Assembly: GCF_007751035.1 (NCBI RefSeq)
Contig: NZ_CP036433.1
Location: 9,501,230 to 9,565,229, forward strand
Direction of reading: 5' to 3'
Source: Lignipirellula cremea
Lineage (GTDB): Bacteria; Planctomycetota; Planctomycetia; Pirellulales; Pirellulaceae
Length of the DNA stretch: 64,000 nucleotides
Positions 52,512-61,232 of this stretch are shown in pieces. How positions within the stretch are numbered: position 1 is the first letter of the stretch; every line of letters begins with the position of its first letter. The notes beneath the pieces were generated by a model. It was not told the origin of the DNA and searched no databases. It worked only from the letters and a program-made list of their open reading frames with translations. The translations under genes and the position numbers were made by a program.

Positions 52512-52663
52512 TTGCGGTATTGCGGGTCACTAATATAGAATCGAAAGTTGAAATTGCCTCCTGCCTCCATTTCGACATTATGCAGAACTTTGTAGTATGA
52601 ATTCGTTGCTGGATCGAAGTTCTCACGGGTAAAGCATGCCGCGAACGCACTGCTATCACACAA
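52512..52663 (-). pseudogene. 5' part of a small unknown gene cut by an IS
   Basis: Starts at a TTG at 52663 (no clear ribosome-binding site; the original start may differ) and encodes CDSSAFAACFTRENFDPATN and then YYKV..NFNFRFYISDPQYRNY before the IS border. It continues in frame with 50812-50902 once the IS and one TAA copy are removed. The product would be ~80 aa, rich in Tyr, Phe and Asn, of unknown function; its regular hydrophobic/polar alternation fits a beta-rich protein. Confidence 0.55.
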
Positions 52664-52719
52664 TCCACCGTTTCATATACAAACATAACTAAATGAGATC
52701 AAGTTAGCGTGGAGACGAA

Positions 52720-53712
52720 ATGTCAAACAGAGTGAATTGGCCGAAAGATGTTGCCGACAAGATTCTGACGGATTGTCATCATCGCTGCGCTATTTGCCCA
52801 GAACATCGGCGAGTCGCTAACATACACCATATCGATGGCGACAACTCAAATAGCGTTGAGTCAAACGGAGTGGGCCTTTGTGGTGAATGTCATCCGAACG
52901 TCCATACCACGTCTACGATGCGGCGAAACATCACCGCGGAGCAAGTGCAAATTTACAAAAAACAGTGGGTGGAAAAATGCGCATCATTGAGCGGCATTCT
53001 TTCCGCGAATGCAATTAGCTACAGCAGCATCTACTACCTCAACATTCATCGACTTGAAAGTCTATACCAAGCCGTAAACCGCGAGTCATTCATCGCGGAG
53101 ATTCCCTGTTCGTATCCCAAACAGCAGGGCTGCTACAATTCACTTTGGCCGCATGAAAAGAACTCTTTATCGTGGCCGGATCTAATGGCCAACAGATCGT
53201 ACTTCGAGTCAAAACTCAGAGAGATTGAATCAAAATTGACTCTGATTGACATCCATCTGTTCGAACTCGGCGCAATCACTCCAGATGAACATATAGGTGA
53301 TCTTGTGGGGTTTTCCTGTCAGTTCATCGGCAAGGACATACCGGACCAAGGAGAGCTAGTTTCAACCTTGGGTAGAATCGACGGGCCAGCGCCAACTATG
53401 CGTCGGGAGATTACTGACTATCCGACTGATTTAGTATTTGAGACATGTTTAATGATAGACTCTCAGTATATGTACTCCGATTCGTCATTTATCGCGTTCA
53501 GTGAACATGGTTTATGGAATGGAATTGGTCGCGTCGTCAAGGTTCGAAACGCAATTGGCTCAAACGACGGGCACCTGCTGAGGAAGCAGATGGTAGTGTC
53601 TCCAATCTATATTGGGACACCAATTTCACACGCTCACGTAACCGCACTGAGCGCGATCGCGAGCAATGCTGATGGAGAATACATCCGGCTCTCGGAAAAA
53701 ACCATTATTTAA
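52720..53712 (+). CDS. HNH endonuclease with an uncharacterised C-terminal domain
   Basis: 330 aa; GGAG 5 nt before the ATG. The N-terminal ~65 residues are a zinc-stabilised HNH nuclease: CAIC (Cys23, Cys26), the catalytic HHIDGDNSN (His36-Asn44 region) and CGECHPNVH (Cys54, Cys57, His62). The metal-dependent HNH fold nicks or cuts DNA (or RNA). Residues ~100-330 form a second domain that I do not recognise, with a helical segment (SYFESKLREIESKLTLIDIHLFEL) and a beta-rich end; it could be a sensor or partner-binding domain. Codon use and AT content differ from the core genes around it, suggesting transfer. It is flanked by two IS-disrupted small genes, so any companion genes may have been lost. 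Role in defence is inference. Confidence 0.85.
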   Translation: MSNRVNWPKDVADKILTDCHHRCAICPEHRRVANIHHIDGDNSNSVESNGVGLCGECHPNVHTTSTMRRNITAEQVQIYKKQWVEKCASLSGILSANAISYSSIYYLNIHRLESLYQAVNRESFIAEIPCSYPKQQGCYNSLWPHEKNSLSWPDLMANRSYFESKLREIESKLTLIDIHLFELGAITPDEHIGDLVGFSCQFIGKDIPDQGELVSTLGRIDGPAPTMRREITDYPTDLVFETCLMIDSQYMYSDSSFIAFSEHGLWNGIGRVVKVRNAIGSNDGHLLRKQMVVSPIYIGTPISHAHVTALSAIASNADGEYIRLSEKTII

Positions 53713-53740
53713 AATCTCGCAAATCCGGCACATCACATTA

Positions 53741-54151
53741 TCATGTTGCGTTGGCTTGAGCCAGCCACTGTATGTTTGCTTCAATAGCGGCCACATCCAT
53801 CCCGATGTCAAGCAAGCGTTGTAGTACATCTCTTCGATTGAGCATGTGGATTTCCATCGGTGCCGATGCTGCTTGAGCACCCGAAGCTCTTATTCCGTTT
53901 TCTGACTCTCCGAAGATGAAATTTCCCTCTTCATTATACCGAATCTGGAAGAAGAGCCGGCCTTGAATTTTTATGTCCACGGCACGAGGAATTTCAGATT
54001 GGGTAATATCCAAAGTCATGACTTCAATTACAGGATCTCTGCCAATTTGCCTCAAGACGCTCTGCGTGGATATCGGGTCGGTTCCGGCCGAAGACACGGC
54101 TACATAGATGAATACGCCATCCGTTCCCGGTTGCCTGTACGAATCTGATAT
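53741..54151 (-). pseudogene. 3' part (136 codons and stop) of an unknown gene cut by IS copy 2
   Basis: Encodes from ISDSYRQPGTDGVFIYVAVS to the stop after QWLAQANAT. The upstream codons lie at 55679-55804, beyond the IS. With the IS and one copy of GAATCTGATAT removed the two parts form an uninterrupted frame of 178 aa (..RTEISDSYRQPG..). No family recognised; the C-terminal part has a helical DVLQRLLDIGMDVAAIEANI segment. As it stands, reading from an ATG inside the IS end could still give a 139-aa truncated product. Confidence 0.75.
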
Positions 54152-55667
54152 GAATGGCACTCAATCCGCCTAAGTCCTTCTCGGGCTAGCGGATAAGTTG
54201 ATATCGACAAGGAAGGGGCCTCGCGGGCATATTCTTTGGGAACGCTCAAATTCTCAAAGGCAAGGAGGCCCCTTCGATGTTCGATTCTTTTCGCTCGCGG
54301 TTGGCTGCGGCCCGACGTGATGATCAACTGTTCTTCGCTGCGCTGATCGATCAACAGACTATCCGATCCAGCTTTGGCGACGCAAGTACAATCCTCGATT
54401 CCGCGCGAATTTACGACACCGCCGTCACCGTTTGGGTGTTCCTCTCGCAAACCCTCACTTCCGGCCACAACTGCGTCCAGGCGGTTGCCAAATTGATCGC
54501 CTTTCGCGCCGCTAAAGGCCTGCCGATTCCTGCCGCTCTAAGCGGCGCCTACTGCATGGCGCGAGACAAACTTAACGAAGCCGGCATGCACCGCCTGGTG
54601 ACAGATTCTGGCGCCGCGATCGAAGATTCCGTCCCCGATCAATGGCTCTGGCGAGGACATCGCGTTATCGTCGGCGACGGTTGCACGCTGACAATGGCTG
54701 ACACTCCTGAAAACCAAGAAGCCTATCCGCAAATGGCGGGGCAAAAACCCGGCTGTGGATTTCCCATCATGCGGATGGTGGTCTTCTTCGGCCTGGCCAC
54801 CGGCGTCGTGCTGGAAGCCGCCATGGGTCGCTATAAAGGCAAGCTGACGGCCGAGGTCAGCCTGTTCCGTGAGATCGACAAAATCCTCGAAGAAGACGAC
54901 GTTTATCTCGCAGATCGAGCCTATTCTGGCTGGTTCGACATCGCCCGGCAGCTGGCCCGAGGGGTGCATGTGGTGCTGCGAAAACATCAATCGCGAAGGA
55001 CCGATTTCCGCACCGGCGTGCGCTACAGCAAAGACGAACACGCGGTGTTCTGGGACAAGCCGCCACGGCCTGCCTGGATGACCGCAGAAGAGTACGCCGG
55101 CTATGACGTATTCCTGACACTGCGTGAGATCCGGGTGCGGATCGCCACGCCCGGCTTTCGCACGCGTGAGGTCATCATTGTGACCAACTTGCTCGACGAC
55201 ATCGAGTACAACAAGGAGGATCTGGCGGCTCTTTATCGTCGGCGGTGGCAAGCAGAATTAAATCTAAGATCGTTGAAAACGGTGATGCAAATGGACCACT
55301 TGCGCTGCAAGCAACCCCATCGTGTGCGGAACGAAATCCGAGCTCACTTCACGGCCTATAACTTGGTCCGTCAGATGATGTGCGAGGCAGCGATCCGCGG
55401 CGACGTGCAACCCTGGCAAATCAGCTTTAAGGGGACGATGCAAACGCTTAACGAGTTGCTGCCGGTGTTGTGCATGACAGGGGACGCCGATCCGCTCTGC
55501 GACGTGTTTTATGATTGCTGCTTGCAGCATGTCGTTGGCAATCGCCCGGACCGCTACGAACCGCGAGTCCGCAAACGCCGGCCCAATCCGTACAAGCTCA
55601 TGACCAAGCCCCGTCACAGCCACCAACCCGGCAAAGAATAAAGAGTTACGCGGATTGAATGCCATTC
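54152..55667 (+). mobile_element. IS4-family insertion sequence, copy 2 (1516 bp)
   Basis: Same element as at 24898-26413, here in plus orientation, with ends GAATGGCACTCAATCCGCC and (on the other strand) GAATGGCATTCAATCCGCG. The flanking direct repeat is GAATCTGATAT (54141-54151, 55668-55678). It interrupts an unknown minus-strand gene in frame. Confidence 0.95.
54277..55641 (+). CDS. IS4-family DDE transposase, copy 2
   Basis: 454 aa, identical in translation to the copy at 24924-26288, with intact DDE residues (VIVGDGC, YLADRAY, and Glu in RRRWQAELNLRSLK). The gene is complete, so this copy is also expected to be transposition-competent. Confidence 0.95.
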   Translation: MFDSFRSRLAAARRDDQLFFAALIDQQTIRSSFGDASTILDSARIYDTAVTVWVFLSQTLTSGHNCVQAVAKLIAFRAAKGLPIPAALSGAYCMARDKLNEAGMHRLVTDSGAAIEDSVPDQWLWRGHRVIVGDGCTLTMADTPENQEAYPQMAGQKPGCGFPIMRMVVFFGLATGVVLEAAMGRYKGKLTAEVSLFREIDKILEEDDVYLADRAYSGWFDIARQLARGVHVVLRKHQSRRTDFRTGVRYSKDEHAVFWDKPPRPAWMTAEEYAGYDVFLTLREIRVRIATPGFRTREVIIVTNLLDDIEYNKEDLAALYRRRWQAELNLRSLKTVMQMDHLRCKQPHRVRNEIRAHFTAYNLVRQMMCEAAIRGDVQPWQISFKGTMQTLNELLPVLCMTGDADPLCDVFYDCCLQHVVGNRPDRYEPRVRKRRPNPYKLMTKPRHSHQPGKE

Positions 55668-55678
55668 GAATCTGATAT

Positions 55679-55804
55679 CTCGGTTCGAGGTATTTCTTTC
55701 AAGCGGTCTGCGACGTATTCAGCGTCCGTTTCACTGTTTCCGCCAATCTTGATTTCGATTGAATTATTTCCGAGCCGTTTAAAGCCATGAACGCGAATCG
55801 TCAT
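55679..55804 (-). pseudogene. 5' part (42 codons) of the unknown gene cut by IS copy 2
   Basis: Starts at the ATG at 55804, which has AAGG 8 nt upstream, and encodes MTIRVHGFKRLGNNSIEIKI, then GGNSETDAEYVADRLKEIPRTE. It joins in frame with 53741-54151 when the insertion is removed. The composition is AT-rich, as in the HNH gene next to it. Confidence 0.75.
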
Positions 55805-55965
55805 AAAATCGCCTTCTATTCTACTATCTCTTTCATACAAATTCCCGCATAACGTGGCGGTTACGATGTTCGCTATTCTCTATATTAGCCAGGAGAAATC
55901 AAGCTTTCTCCTCGCGTAATTCGCTATCCAATGACAATCGCGAGAATACGTATCTCACGTTTCCC

Positions 55966-56100
55966 CCTCCTGCCGGTAACACTTGCAGAATCCGATCCAC
56001 ATCATAGACACAGGCGCCGCCGCCGGCTTGCTGCGAGGCGGCTGGGAGACGGGTGTTGCGGGTCGGGGCCGATGCTGCCAGTGGTGAAGCGGGCGTATTT
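55966..56100 (-). pseudogene. Degraded duplicate of the 3' end of the YjhG/YagF-type dehydratase gene
   Basis: The ~135 bp here match the 3' end of the dehydratase gene at ~58360-58490, sharing ATCCGATCCACATCATAGAC without change, then GGCGCCGCCGCCGGCTT and several scattered matches. Small insertions and deletions break the frame. It must stem from a duplication of the gene's 3' end, and it lies on the other side of the deaminase gene and the IS. The remaining ~160 bp of the spacer 55805-55965 holds nothing recognisable. Confidence 0.7.
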
Positions 56101-56129
56101 GCTCGCGTACAACCTTGCTTCTCGTTCCC

Positions 56130-56597
56130 TCACACTCCGATATCTTCATTCCAGAGCGACGGATGCTGCTCGATGAATTGCCGCATGAGTTCGATACATT
56201 CGTCGTTGTCCATTTGCACCAGGTCCACGCCCTGGGCTTTCATTAACTCTTCGGGGCCCTGGAAGGTAACGTTCTCTCCAATGACAATTTTCGGGATCTT
56301 GTATAAGAGAGCGGCGCCGCTGCACATCCAGCAGGGGGACAGGGTGGAATAGAGTACGGAGCGCGCGTAATCTCGCGCAGTCAGCCGGCCGGCGTTGCGG
56401 AGGCAATCCATTTCTGCGTGGAGAATCGGATCACCCTGCTGCACACGCTGATTGTGCCCGCGACCGACAATTTTGTCGTCGATGACAAGGACAGAACCAA
56501 TCGGTATCCCGCCCTCGGACAAGGCGAGTTTTGCCTCGGCAATGGCTTCTTCAAGATATTCGCGGTGCTGGTTTTTATCGTGATGCTGTTCGCTCAA
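56130..56597 (-). CDS. Cytosine deaminase, fungal (Fcy1) type
   Basis: 155 aa from a TTG at 56597; an ATG at 56654 lies inside the IS. The zinc deaminase signature is complete: HAEMDCLRNAG (zinc-binding His and catalytic Glu) and SPCWMCSGA (two zinc-binding Cys). The whole protein follows the yeast cytosine deaminase pattern, including EGGIPIGSVL, GRGHN, PILHAEMD, VIGENVTF, and the C-terminal FIEQHPSLWNEDIGV, in contrast to the amidohydrolase-type bacterial CodA. It should convert cytosine to uracil. The IS at 56614 inserted only ~16 bp before this start, so the native upstream region is gone and expression may depend on the IS. Start assignment is uncertain. Confidence 0.85.
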   Translation of the reverse strand: MSEQHHDKNQHREYLEEAIAEAKLALSEGGIPIGSVLVIDDKIVGRGHNQRVQQGDPILHAEMDCLRNAGRLTARDYARSVLYSTLSPCWMCSGAALLYKIPKIVIGENVTFQGPEELMKAQGVDLVQMDNDECIELMRQFIEQHPSLWNEDIGV

Positions 56598-56613
56598 AAC
56601 AAGACGCTTTCTG

Positions 56614-58262
56614 GAATGGCACAGTCGTTTTTCTTTCCGGAAATCGGCGCGCAATTTGGTTGTTGGCGGTTGGCTATTTTTGATAAAATGCGAACTGCCG
56701 TGAGGTTGTTCTTGCTATGCGGCCTTCCCGGCGCGATAATTTTGGAAGCCCTTCCTGGCTCGTCTCTCTAGCGAATCCAGGGAGGGCTTTTCTATGTCTG
56801 GTATAACCATTCGTCCGGCACAATGCACCTTTAATTTTGGCGATTGTGTTACCGCCTTTCTCACCCAGCCGGGCTTGCCGTTCGCTTCGATTCTTGCCGC
56901 GGAACGTATTCGCCGCGTGTTTGCTCTGCACGGCGGGTTGTTCGGACGAATCTACTCCACCGCAATCGTGCTCTGGGCGTTTCTGGGCCAGGTCTTGCGC
57001 GACGGCAAAGAAGCCAGCTGCCAGTCCGCCGTATCGCGAATCAGCAGCCACTGTCTGCTCACCCGTGGAGTCGGCGTCGATCCGGACACGCGCGACTATT
57101 GCCGCGCCCGGGCCAAACTGCCCGAAGGGGCGCTGCGGCAACTGGCGGGTGAAATTGCCAGCAACAGCGAGCAGGAAATCGACGCCAAATTCTTGTTCAA
57201 GAATCGCCACGCGAAACTGATCGACGGCTCGACGTTCACGATGGCCGACACGCGAGCGAACCAGGAAGCGTATCCCCAGCACGCGTCGCAACAGCCGGGC
57301 ATCGGCTTCCCGATCGCCCGCTTTGTGGTGGTCGTGTCGCTGGCGACCGCGTGCGTGATCGACGCCGCCATCGCCAGGTTTCAAGGGAAAGAAACAGGCG
57401 AAACGGCTTTGCTGCGGCAGTTGCTGCACTGCTTCGCCGCGGGCGACGTCGCCGTGGCCGACCGGTTCTATGGCAATTACTGGGTGGTCGCTTTCTTGAC
57501 GCTGCAAGGCGTCGACGTCTGCTTTCGCAAACATCAAAAACGTCCTACGGATTTCCGACGCGGACGACGGATAGGATACAAAGATCATCTCCTTACCTGG
57601 AGCCGCCCCGATCGTCCCGAATGGATGAGTGAAGAACTCTACGCGCAGATGCCATTAACGATACGGTTGCGAGAAATTCAGTATGTCGTTGAGAGAGCCG
57701 GCAGAAAACAGTCGCCCTTTGTCGTGATCACGACGTTGTTCCAGGAGCAGGGCGAGCAGGAATTCACCTCTGACGAGATCGCCGATTTCTACGGATTCCG
57801 CTGGCATGCGGAGCTCGATCTGCGATCGATCAAAACGCACATGAACCTGCGTCACTTGCGTTGCAAGACGCCGGCGATGGTGCATCGGCAGTTCTGGACG
57901 ACGCTGATCGCTTACAACGCGATCCGGCTGACGGCCTGCTGTAGTGCGACGCTGTCTGGCGTACCTCCGCGCCGGATCAGCTTCGCCAGGACGTGTGAGT
58001 ATGTACTGGCCGGCTGGGAACTGCTGTCCGGCGTCGCCTCGATTCCGGCGCACGCCCTACTGCAGTACAGCGAGGAACGGCTCATGCAAATTGCCCGCTG
58101 CCTGGTCGGCAACCGTCCCGGCCGATACGAACCCCGCGTGCTGAAAAAGCGACAAACCAACTATGGCCTCATGGTCCAGCCAAGAGCCGTCCTGAAAGAA
58201 AGACTCGCCCATGGCGATAACTCGTTTGAGACGAAGTGATTAGAAAAACGACTGTGCCATTC
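56614..58262 (+). mobile_element. IS4-family insertion sequence (1649 bp), second type
   Basis: Perfect 20-bp inverted ends GAATGGCACAGTCGTTTTTC (56614-56633, and inverted at 58243-58262) with an 11-bp target duplication GACGCTTTCTG (56603-56613, 58263-58273). The first eight bases of the ends are the same as those of the 1516-bp element. It contains a single transposase gene and lies directly upstream of the deaminase start. Confidence 0.93.
56794..58239 (+). CDS. IS4-family DDE transposase (481 aa type)
   Basis: 481 aa. Catalytic residues are in LIDGSTFTMADTRANQ (first Asp), VAVADRFYGNYW (second Asp) and YGFRWHAELDLRSIKT (Glu in the YREK signature). The protein is clearly related to the 454-aa transposase in the window (shared TMADT..NQEAYPQ, FRWHAEL/RRWQAELNL, VGNRPGRYEPRVLKKR versus VGNRPDRYEPRVRKRR) but it is a different element. 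Confidence 0.95.
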   Translation: MSGITIRPAQCTFNFGDCVTAFLTQPGLPFASILAAERIRRVFALHGGLFGRIYSTAIVLWAFLGQVLRDGKEASCQSAVSRISSHCLLTRGVGVDPDTRDYCRARAKLPEGALRQLAGEIASNSEQEIDAKFLFKNRHAKLIDGSTFTMADTRANQEAYPQHASQQPGIGFPIARFVVVVSLATACVIDAAIARFQGKETGETALLRQLLHCFAAGDVAVADRFYGNYWVVAFLTLQGVDVCFRKHQKRPTDFRRGRRIGYKDHLLTWSRPDRPEWMSEELYAQMPLTIRLREIQYVVERAGRKQSPFVVITTLFQEQGEQEFTSDEIADFYGFRWHAELDLRSIKTHMNLRHLRCKTPAMVHRQFWTTLIAYNAIRLTACCSATLSGVPPRRISFARTCEYVLAGWELLSGVASIPAHALLQYSEERLMQIARCLVGNRPGRYEPRVLKKRQTNYGLMVQPRAVLKERLAHGDNSFETK

Positions 58263-58314
58263 GACGCTTTCTGGATATTGGGTTTTTATGATTTGCCAGC
58301 AGACGCGCTACCCT

Positions 58315-60333
58315 CTATACATCCGCCTGCGTCGTCCCTTCGTTCGCCAGCGCCTCCTCTCCGGCCGCTAACACTTTCAATATCCGATCCACATCATAGA
58401 CACAGCCGCCCCAGGCGCCGCCGCCGGCTTTCTGCAGGGCGGCCCAGAGTCGGGTGTCGTCGGGGAGCTGGGGGTCGGGGGCGATGTCGGGTCGGAGAGG
58501 ACGCGCGGCGAGGAGCTGGGCGGCTTCTTCGGGCGTGAGGTCCTGGCCGGCGGCGGCGACCAGGTCGACGGAGCCGGTGAGGTTGTTCCGGTCGACGATG
58601 ATCCGGATCGTGTCGCCGTCCAGCAGCTTGCCGATCGGACCGCCGGCCAAGGCTTCGGGGCCGACGTGGCCGATGCAGGCGCCCGTGCTGACGCCGGAGA
58701 AGCGGGCGTCCGTCACGACCGCTACCTGGCGGCCCCATTTGAGGAACTTGAGCGCGGAGGTGATCTGGTACGTCTCTTCCATCCCGCTGCCTTGCGGGCC
58801 GCGGGAGGCCAGCACGAGCACATCGCCGGGCTTCACCGGCTGGTCGGTTTGCCCTTTGATGGCCGCGATGGCCGCTTTTTCGCTGGTGAACACGCGGGCC
58901 GGGCCCGTCATGCGGTACACGCCGTCGGCGTCCACCACCTGCGGGTCGATCGCGGTCGCTTTGATGACGGATCCTTCCGGGCAGATGTTGCCCACAGGGA
59001 AGCAGACGGTGCTGGTGAAGCCGCGTCGCTGGGCTTCGGCCGGCTCCAGGATGACTTCGTCCGGGTCGACGCCGTCGCGCTCCTGCAGCAGCTTGCGTAG
59101 CGCCGTCCGACGGGGCGAATCCTGCCAGGCGTCGAGCACTTCGCCCCAGGTGCGGCCGGTCGGGGTCAGGGCGTCCAGCTCCAGCAGGCCCAGGTTCCGC
59201 AGATGCAGCATCACCTCGGGCACGCCGCCGGCCAGGAACACGCGGACAGTGACATGGTTGGTCGGTCCGTTCGGCAGGACGTCGACAAACCGCGGCGTGC
59301 GGCGGTTGATTTCGCTCCAGTCCTCCACCGAGGGACGCTGCAGGCCGGCCGCAAAGGCGATGGCCGGAATGTGCAGCAGCAGATTGGTCGACCCGCCGAA
59401 AGCCGCGTGCACGGTCATGGCGTTGCGGACCGCGGCGTCGGTCAGAATGTCCCGGGTGCGGATGCCTTGCTGCACCATTTGATTGAGTGCGGCCGCGCTC
59501 CGGGTGGCCGCTTCGAGCCAGATCGGCTGCCCGCTGGGGGCGAGGGCCGTGTGCGGCAGCGACAGGCCGAGGGCTTCGGCGACGACCTGGCTGGTGGCGG
59601 CCGTGCCCAGGAACTGGCAGCCTCCGCCCGGCGTGGCGCAGGCGGCGCAACCGGCGGCGGCCGCATCGGCCAGGCTGATCTCGCCATGGGCGTACCTGGC
59701 GCCGATCGTTTGCACCTTGCCGGCGTCTTCGCCGGCGACCGGCGGCAGCGTCACGCCGCCGGGGACCAGGATGCTGGGCAGGTCGGGCATACCGGCCAGC
59801 GCGATCATGGCGGCCGGCAGACCTTTATCGCAGGTCGCCACGGCCAGGACCCCTTTGCGGGTCGGCAGGGAGCGAATCAGGCGTCGCATGACGACGGCGG
59901 CGTCGTTCCGGTACGGGAGCGAATCGAACATGCCGGTCGTCCCCTGGGAACGGCCGTCGCACGGATCGGAAACATACGCGGCGAACGGCACGCCGCCGCG
60001 AGATTTCAGCTCCCGCGCGGCCGCTTCGACCAGCAGGCCGACTTCCCAGTGGCCCGTGTGGTAGCCAAGCGCGACGGGCGAACCATCGGGGGCGCGGAGT
60101 CCGCCCTGGGTGCTGAGAATGAGGAACTGCGGGCCGAGCATTTCGCGCGGGTCCCAGCCCATGCCGGCGTTCTGGGTGAGTCCGAACAGATCGCCGCTGG
60201 ACCAGGTGCGGAGCATTTCGTCGGTCAGCGGCAGGGAGCCTTTAGGACCGACGGCGGACGTTTGCACCTCAAAACCGGGGGCCTCGCCCATCAGATCGGC
60301 AAGCGTAGGAACAGGGCTGCTGGCAGGATTCAT
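58315..60333 (-). CDS. YjhG/YagF-type sugar-acid dehydratase (IlvD/Edd family)
   Basis: 672 aa. It follows E. coli YjhG/YagF (D-xylonate dehydratases) over the whole length: [35 protein letters not shown] and [18 protein letters not shown], the cysteine-containing [16 protein letters not shown] and [40 protein letters not shown] and [20 protein letters not shown]. The three cysteines that bind the [2Fe-2S] or [4Fe-4S] cluster in this family are in DPCDG, ATCDKG and the CQFLGT segment. It should dehydrate xylonate or a similar sugar acid to the 2-keto-3-deoxy acid. A degraded copy of its 3' end lies at 55966-56100. The 60334-60626 spacer upstream of the next gene holds nothing recognisable. 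Confidence 0.93.
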   Translation of the reverse strand: MNPASSPVPTLADLMGEAPGFEVQTSAVGPKGSLPLTDEMLRTWSSGDLFGLTQNAGMGWDPREMLGPQFLILSTQGGLRAPDGSPVALGYHTGHWEVGLLVEAAARELKSRGGVPFAAYVSDPCDGRSQGTTGMFDSLPYRNDAAVVMRRLIRSLPTRKGVLAVATCDKGLPAAMIALAGMPDLPSILVPGGVTLPPVAGEDAGKVQTIGARYAHGEISLADAAAAGCAACATPGGGCQFLGTAATSQVVAEALGLSLPHTALAPSGQPIWLEAATRSAAALNQMVQQGIRTRDILTDAAVRNAMTVHAAFGGSTNLLLHIPAIAFAAGLQRPSVEDWSEINRRTPRFVDVLPNGPTNHVTVRVFLAGGVPEVMLHLRNLGLLELDALTPTGRTWGEVLDAWQDSPRRTALRKLLQERDGVDPDEVILEPAEAQRRGFTSTVCFPVGNICPEGSVIKATAIDPQVVDADGVYRMTGPARVFTSEKAAIAAIKGQTDQPVKPGDVLVLASRGPQGSGMEETYQITSALKFLKWGRQVAVVTDARFSGVSTGACIGHVGPEALAGGPIGKLLDGDTIRIIVDRNNLTGSVDLVAAAGQDLTPEEAAQLLAARPLRPDIAPDPQLPDDTRLWAALQKAGGGAWGGCVYDVDRILKVLAAGEEALANEGTTQADV

Positions 60334-60626
60334 AACGATCGCTCGCGGAGGACGAAGACTTCGCTAAGAAGACCCGTCCAGGGGAAAGGAAGGACGCGGC
60401 AAAGATGGGGCCGCGCTGGCGATATTATGAAGGAAGCCCGAGGGGGCCGGCAACTCCTCTGCAGGGAAGCGGGCGACGGGACGATTGAGCCGTGGAGATT
60501 GCCGAGCCTTTGAAGCGCGCCGGTCAGGTGCGGCGATGAGAGATCGTCTCGCGAATGACGACTTTCTGAGTCTGCTTTCTCACGAATGGCAGAACCAGAA
60601 TCCGCAGTTGATTCTCTTTTTGTTCT

Positions 60627-61160
60627 TTAGCCGGCGCCACCAACCAGAGCACATGCATCGGTTGGCGCAGCTTTTAACAGGTTTGCCACAAGAGGGTTGT
60701 CCGCCACTTGTGGCCATTGCGCTTCGAGGTGTTCCAGAGTGCCTGCTTCCCACGCGAAGCGGGCATCGCTTTCTGATTGCCCGTAGTAGAGGGTGATCGC
60801 CATCTCAAAGCCGTCGTCGTCGAACTCGGAGTCTTCCAACAGCGCATCGACCGCATGAACAATCCGGCGAATTGACATCTGCATCTCGTCCGGTTCGCAC
60901 TTGTACGCAGTACTGCCAATGCCTCGGCAATCAAAGTCTACCTTCGGCGTTATCTTGGGATAGTTACCGCATCCGATGCACAGGGTGTCGGCATCGTAGC
61001 CATCCTCAACGGGAGCACCCGTAATGCGGCACTCCTGATAAAAACGCACGAAGCCATTCAGCACTTCGCCAGGCGACACCGGCTCCGTGAGCAGATCCCG
61101 CGCGTATTCGAAAAAGAAAACGACCACTTCGTCGGCAGTCAATTCGGATGGAAACTTCAT
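60627..61160 (-). CDS. Conserved-looking hypothetical protein
   Basis: 177 aa, acidic, cytoplasmic (no signal or TM). It opens MKFPSELTADEVVVFFFEYA, and has one Cys pair in DTLCIGCGNYP near residue 60 and another Cys later in STAYKCEPDE. AGGGAC lies ahead of the ATG. The size and negative charge resemble immunity or SUKH/Imm-type proteins, but no motif proves it. It lies between the dehydratase and mtnC on the same strand, without overlap. Confidence 0.6.
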   Translation of the reverse strand: MKFPSELTADEVVVFFFEYARDLLTEPVSPGEVLNGFVRFYQECRITGAPVEDGYDADTLCIGCGNYPKITPKVDFDCRGIGSTAYKCEPDEMQMSIRRIVHAVDALLEDSEFDDDGFEMAITLYYGQSESDARFAWEAGTLEHLEAQWPQVADNPLVANLLKAAPTDACALVGGAG

Positions 61161-61232
61161 CGGCGAATCCGTCCCTGGGATGGGAATACTAACAACTTGA
61201 CCTTGCGCTCATCGCCTGGGCCGCTGGCTGCT

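Noticed and set aside
58394..59650. 418-codon minus-strand frame inside the dehydratase gene
   Set aside because: It is a frame-shifted shadow of the YjhG/YagF-type gene with Arg-rich translation.
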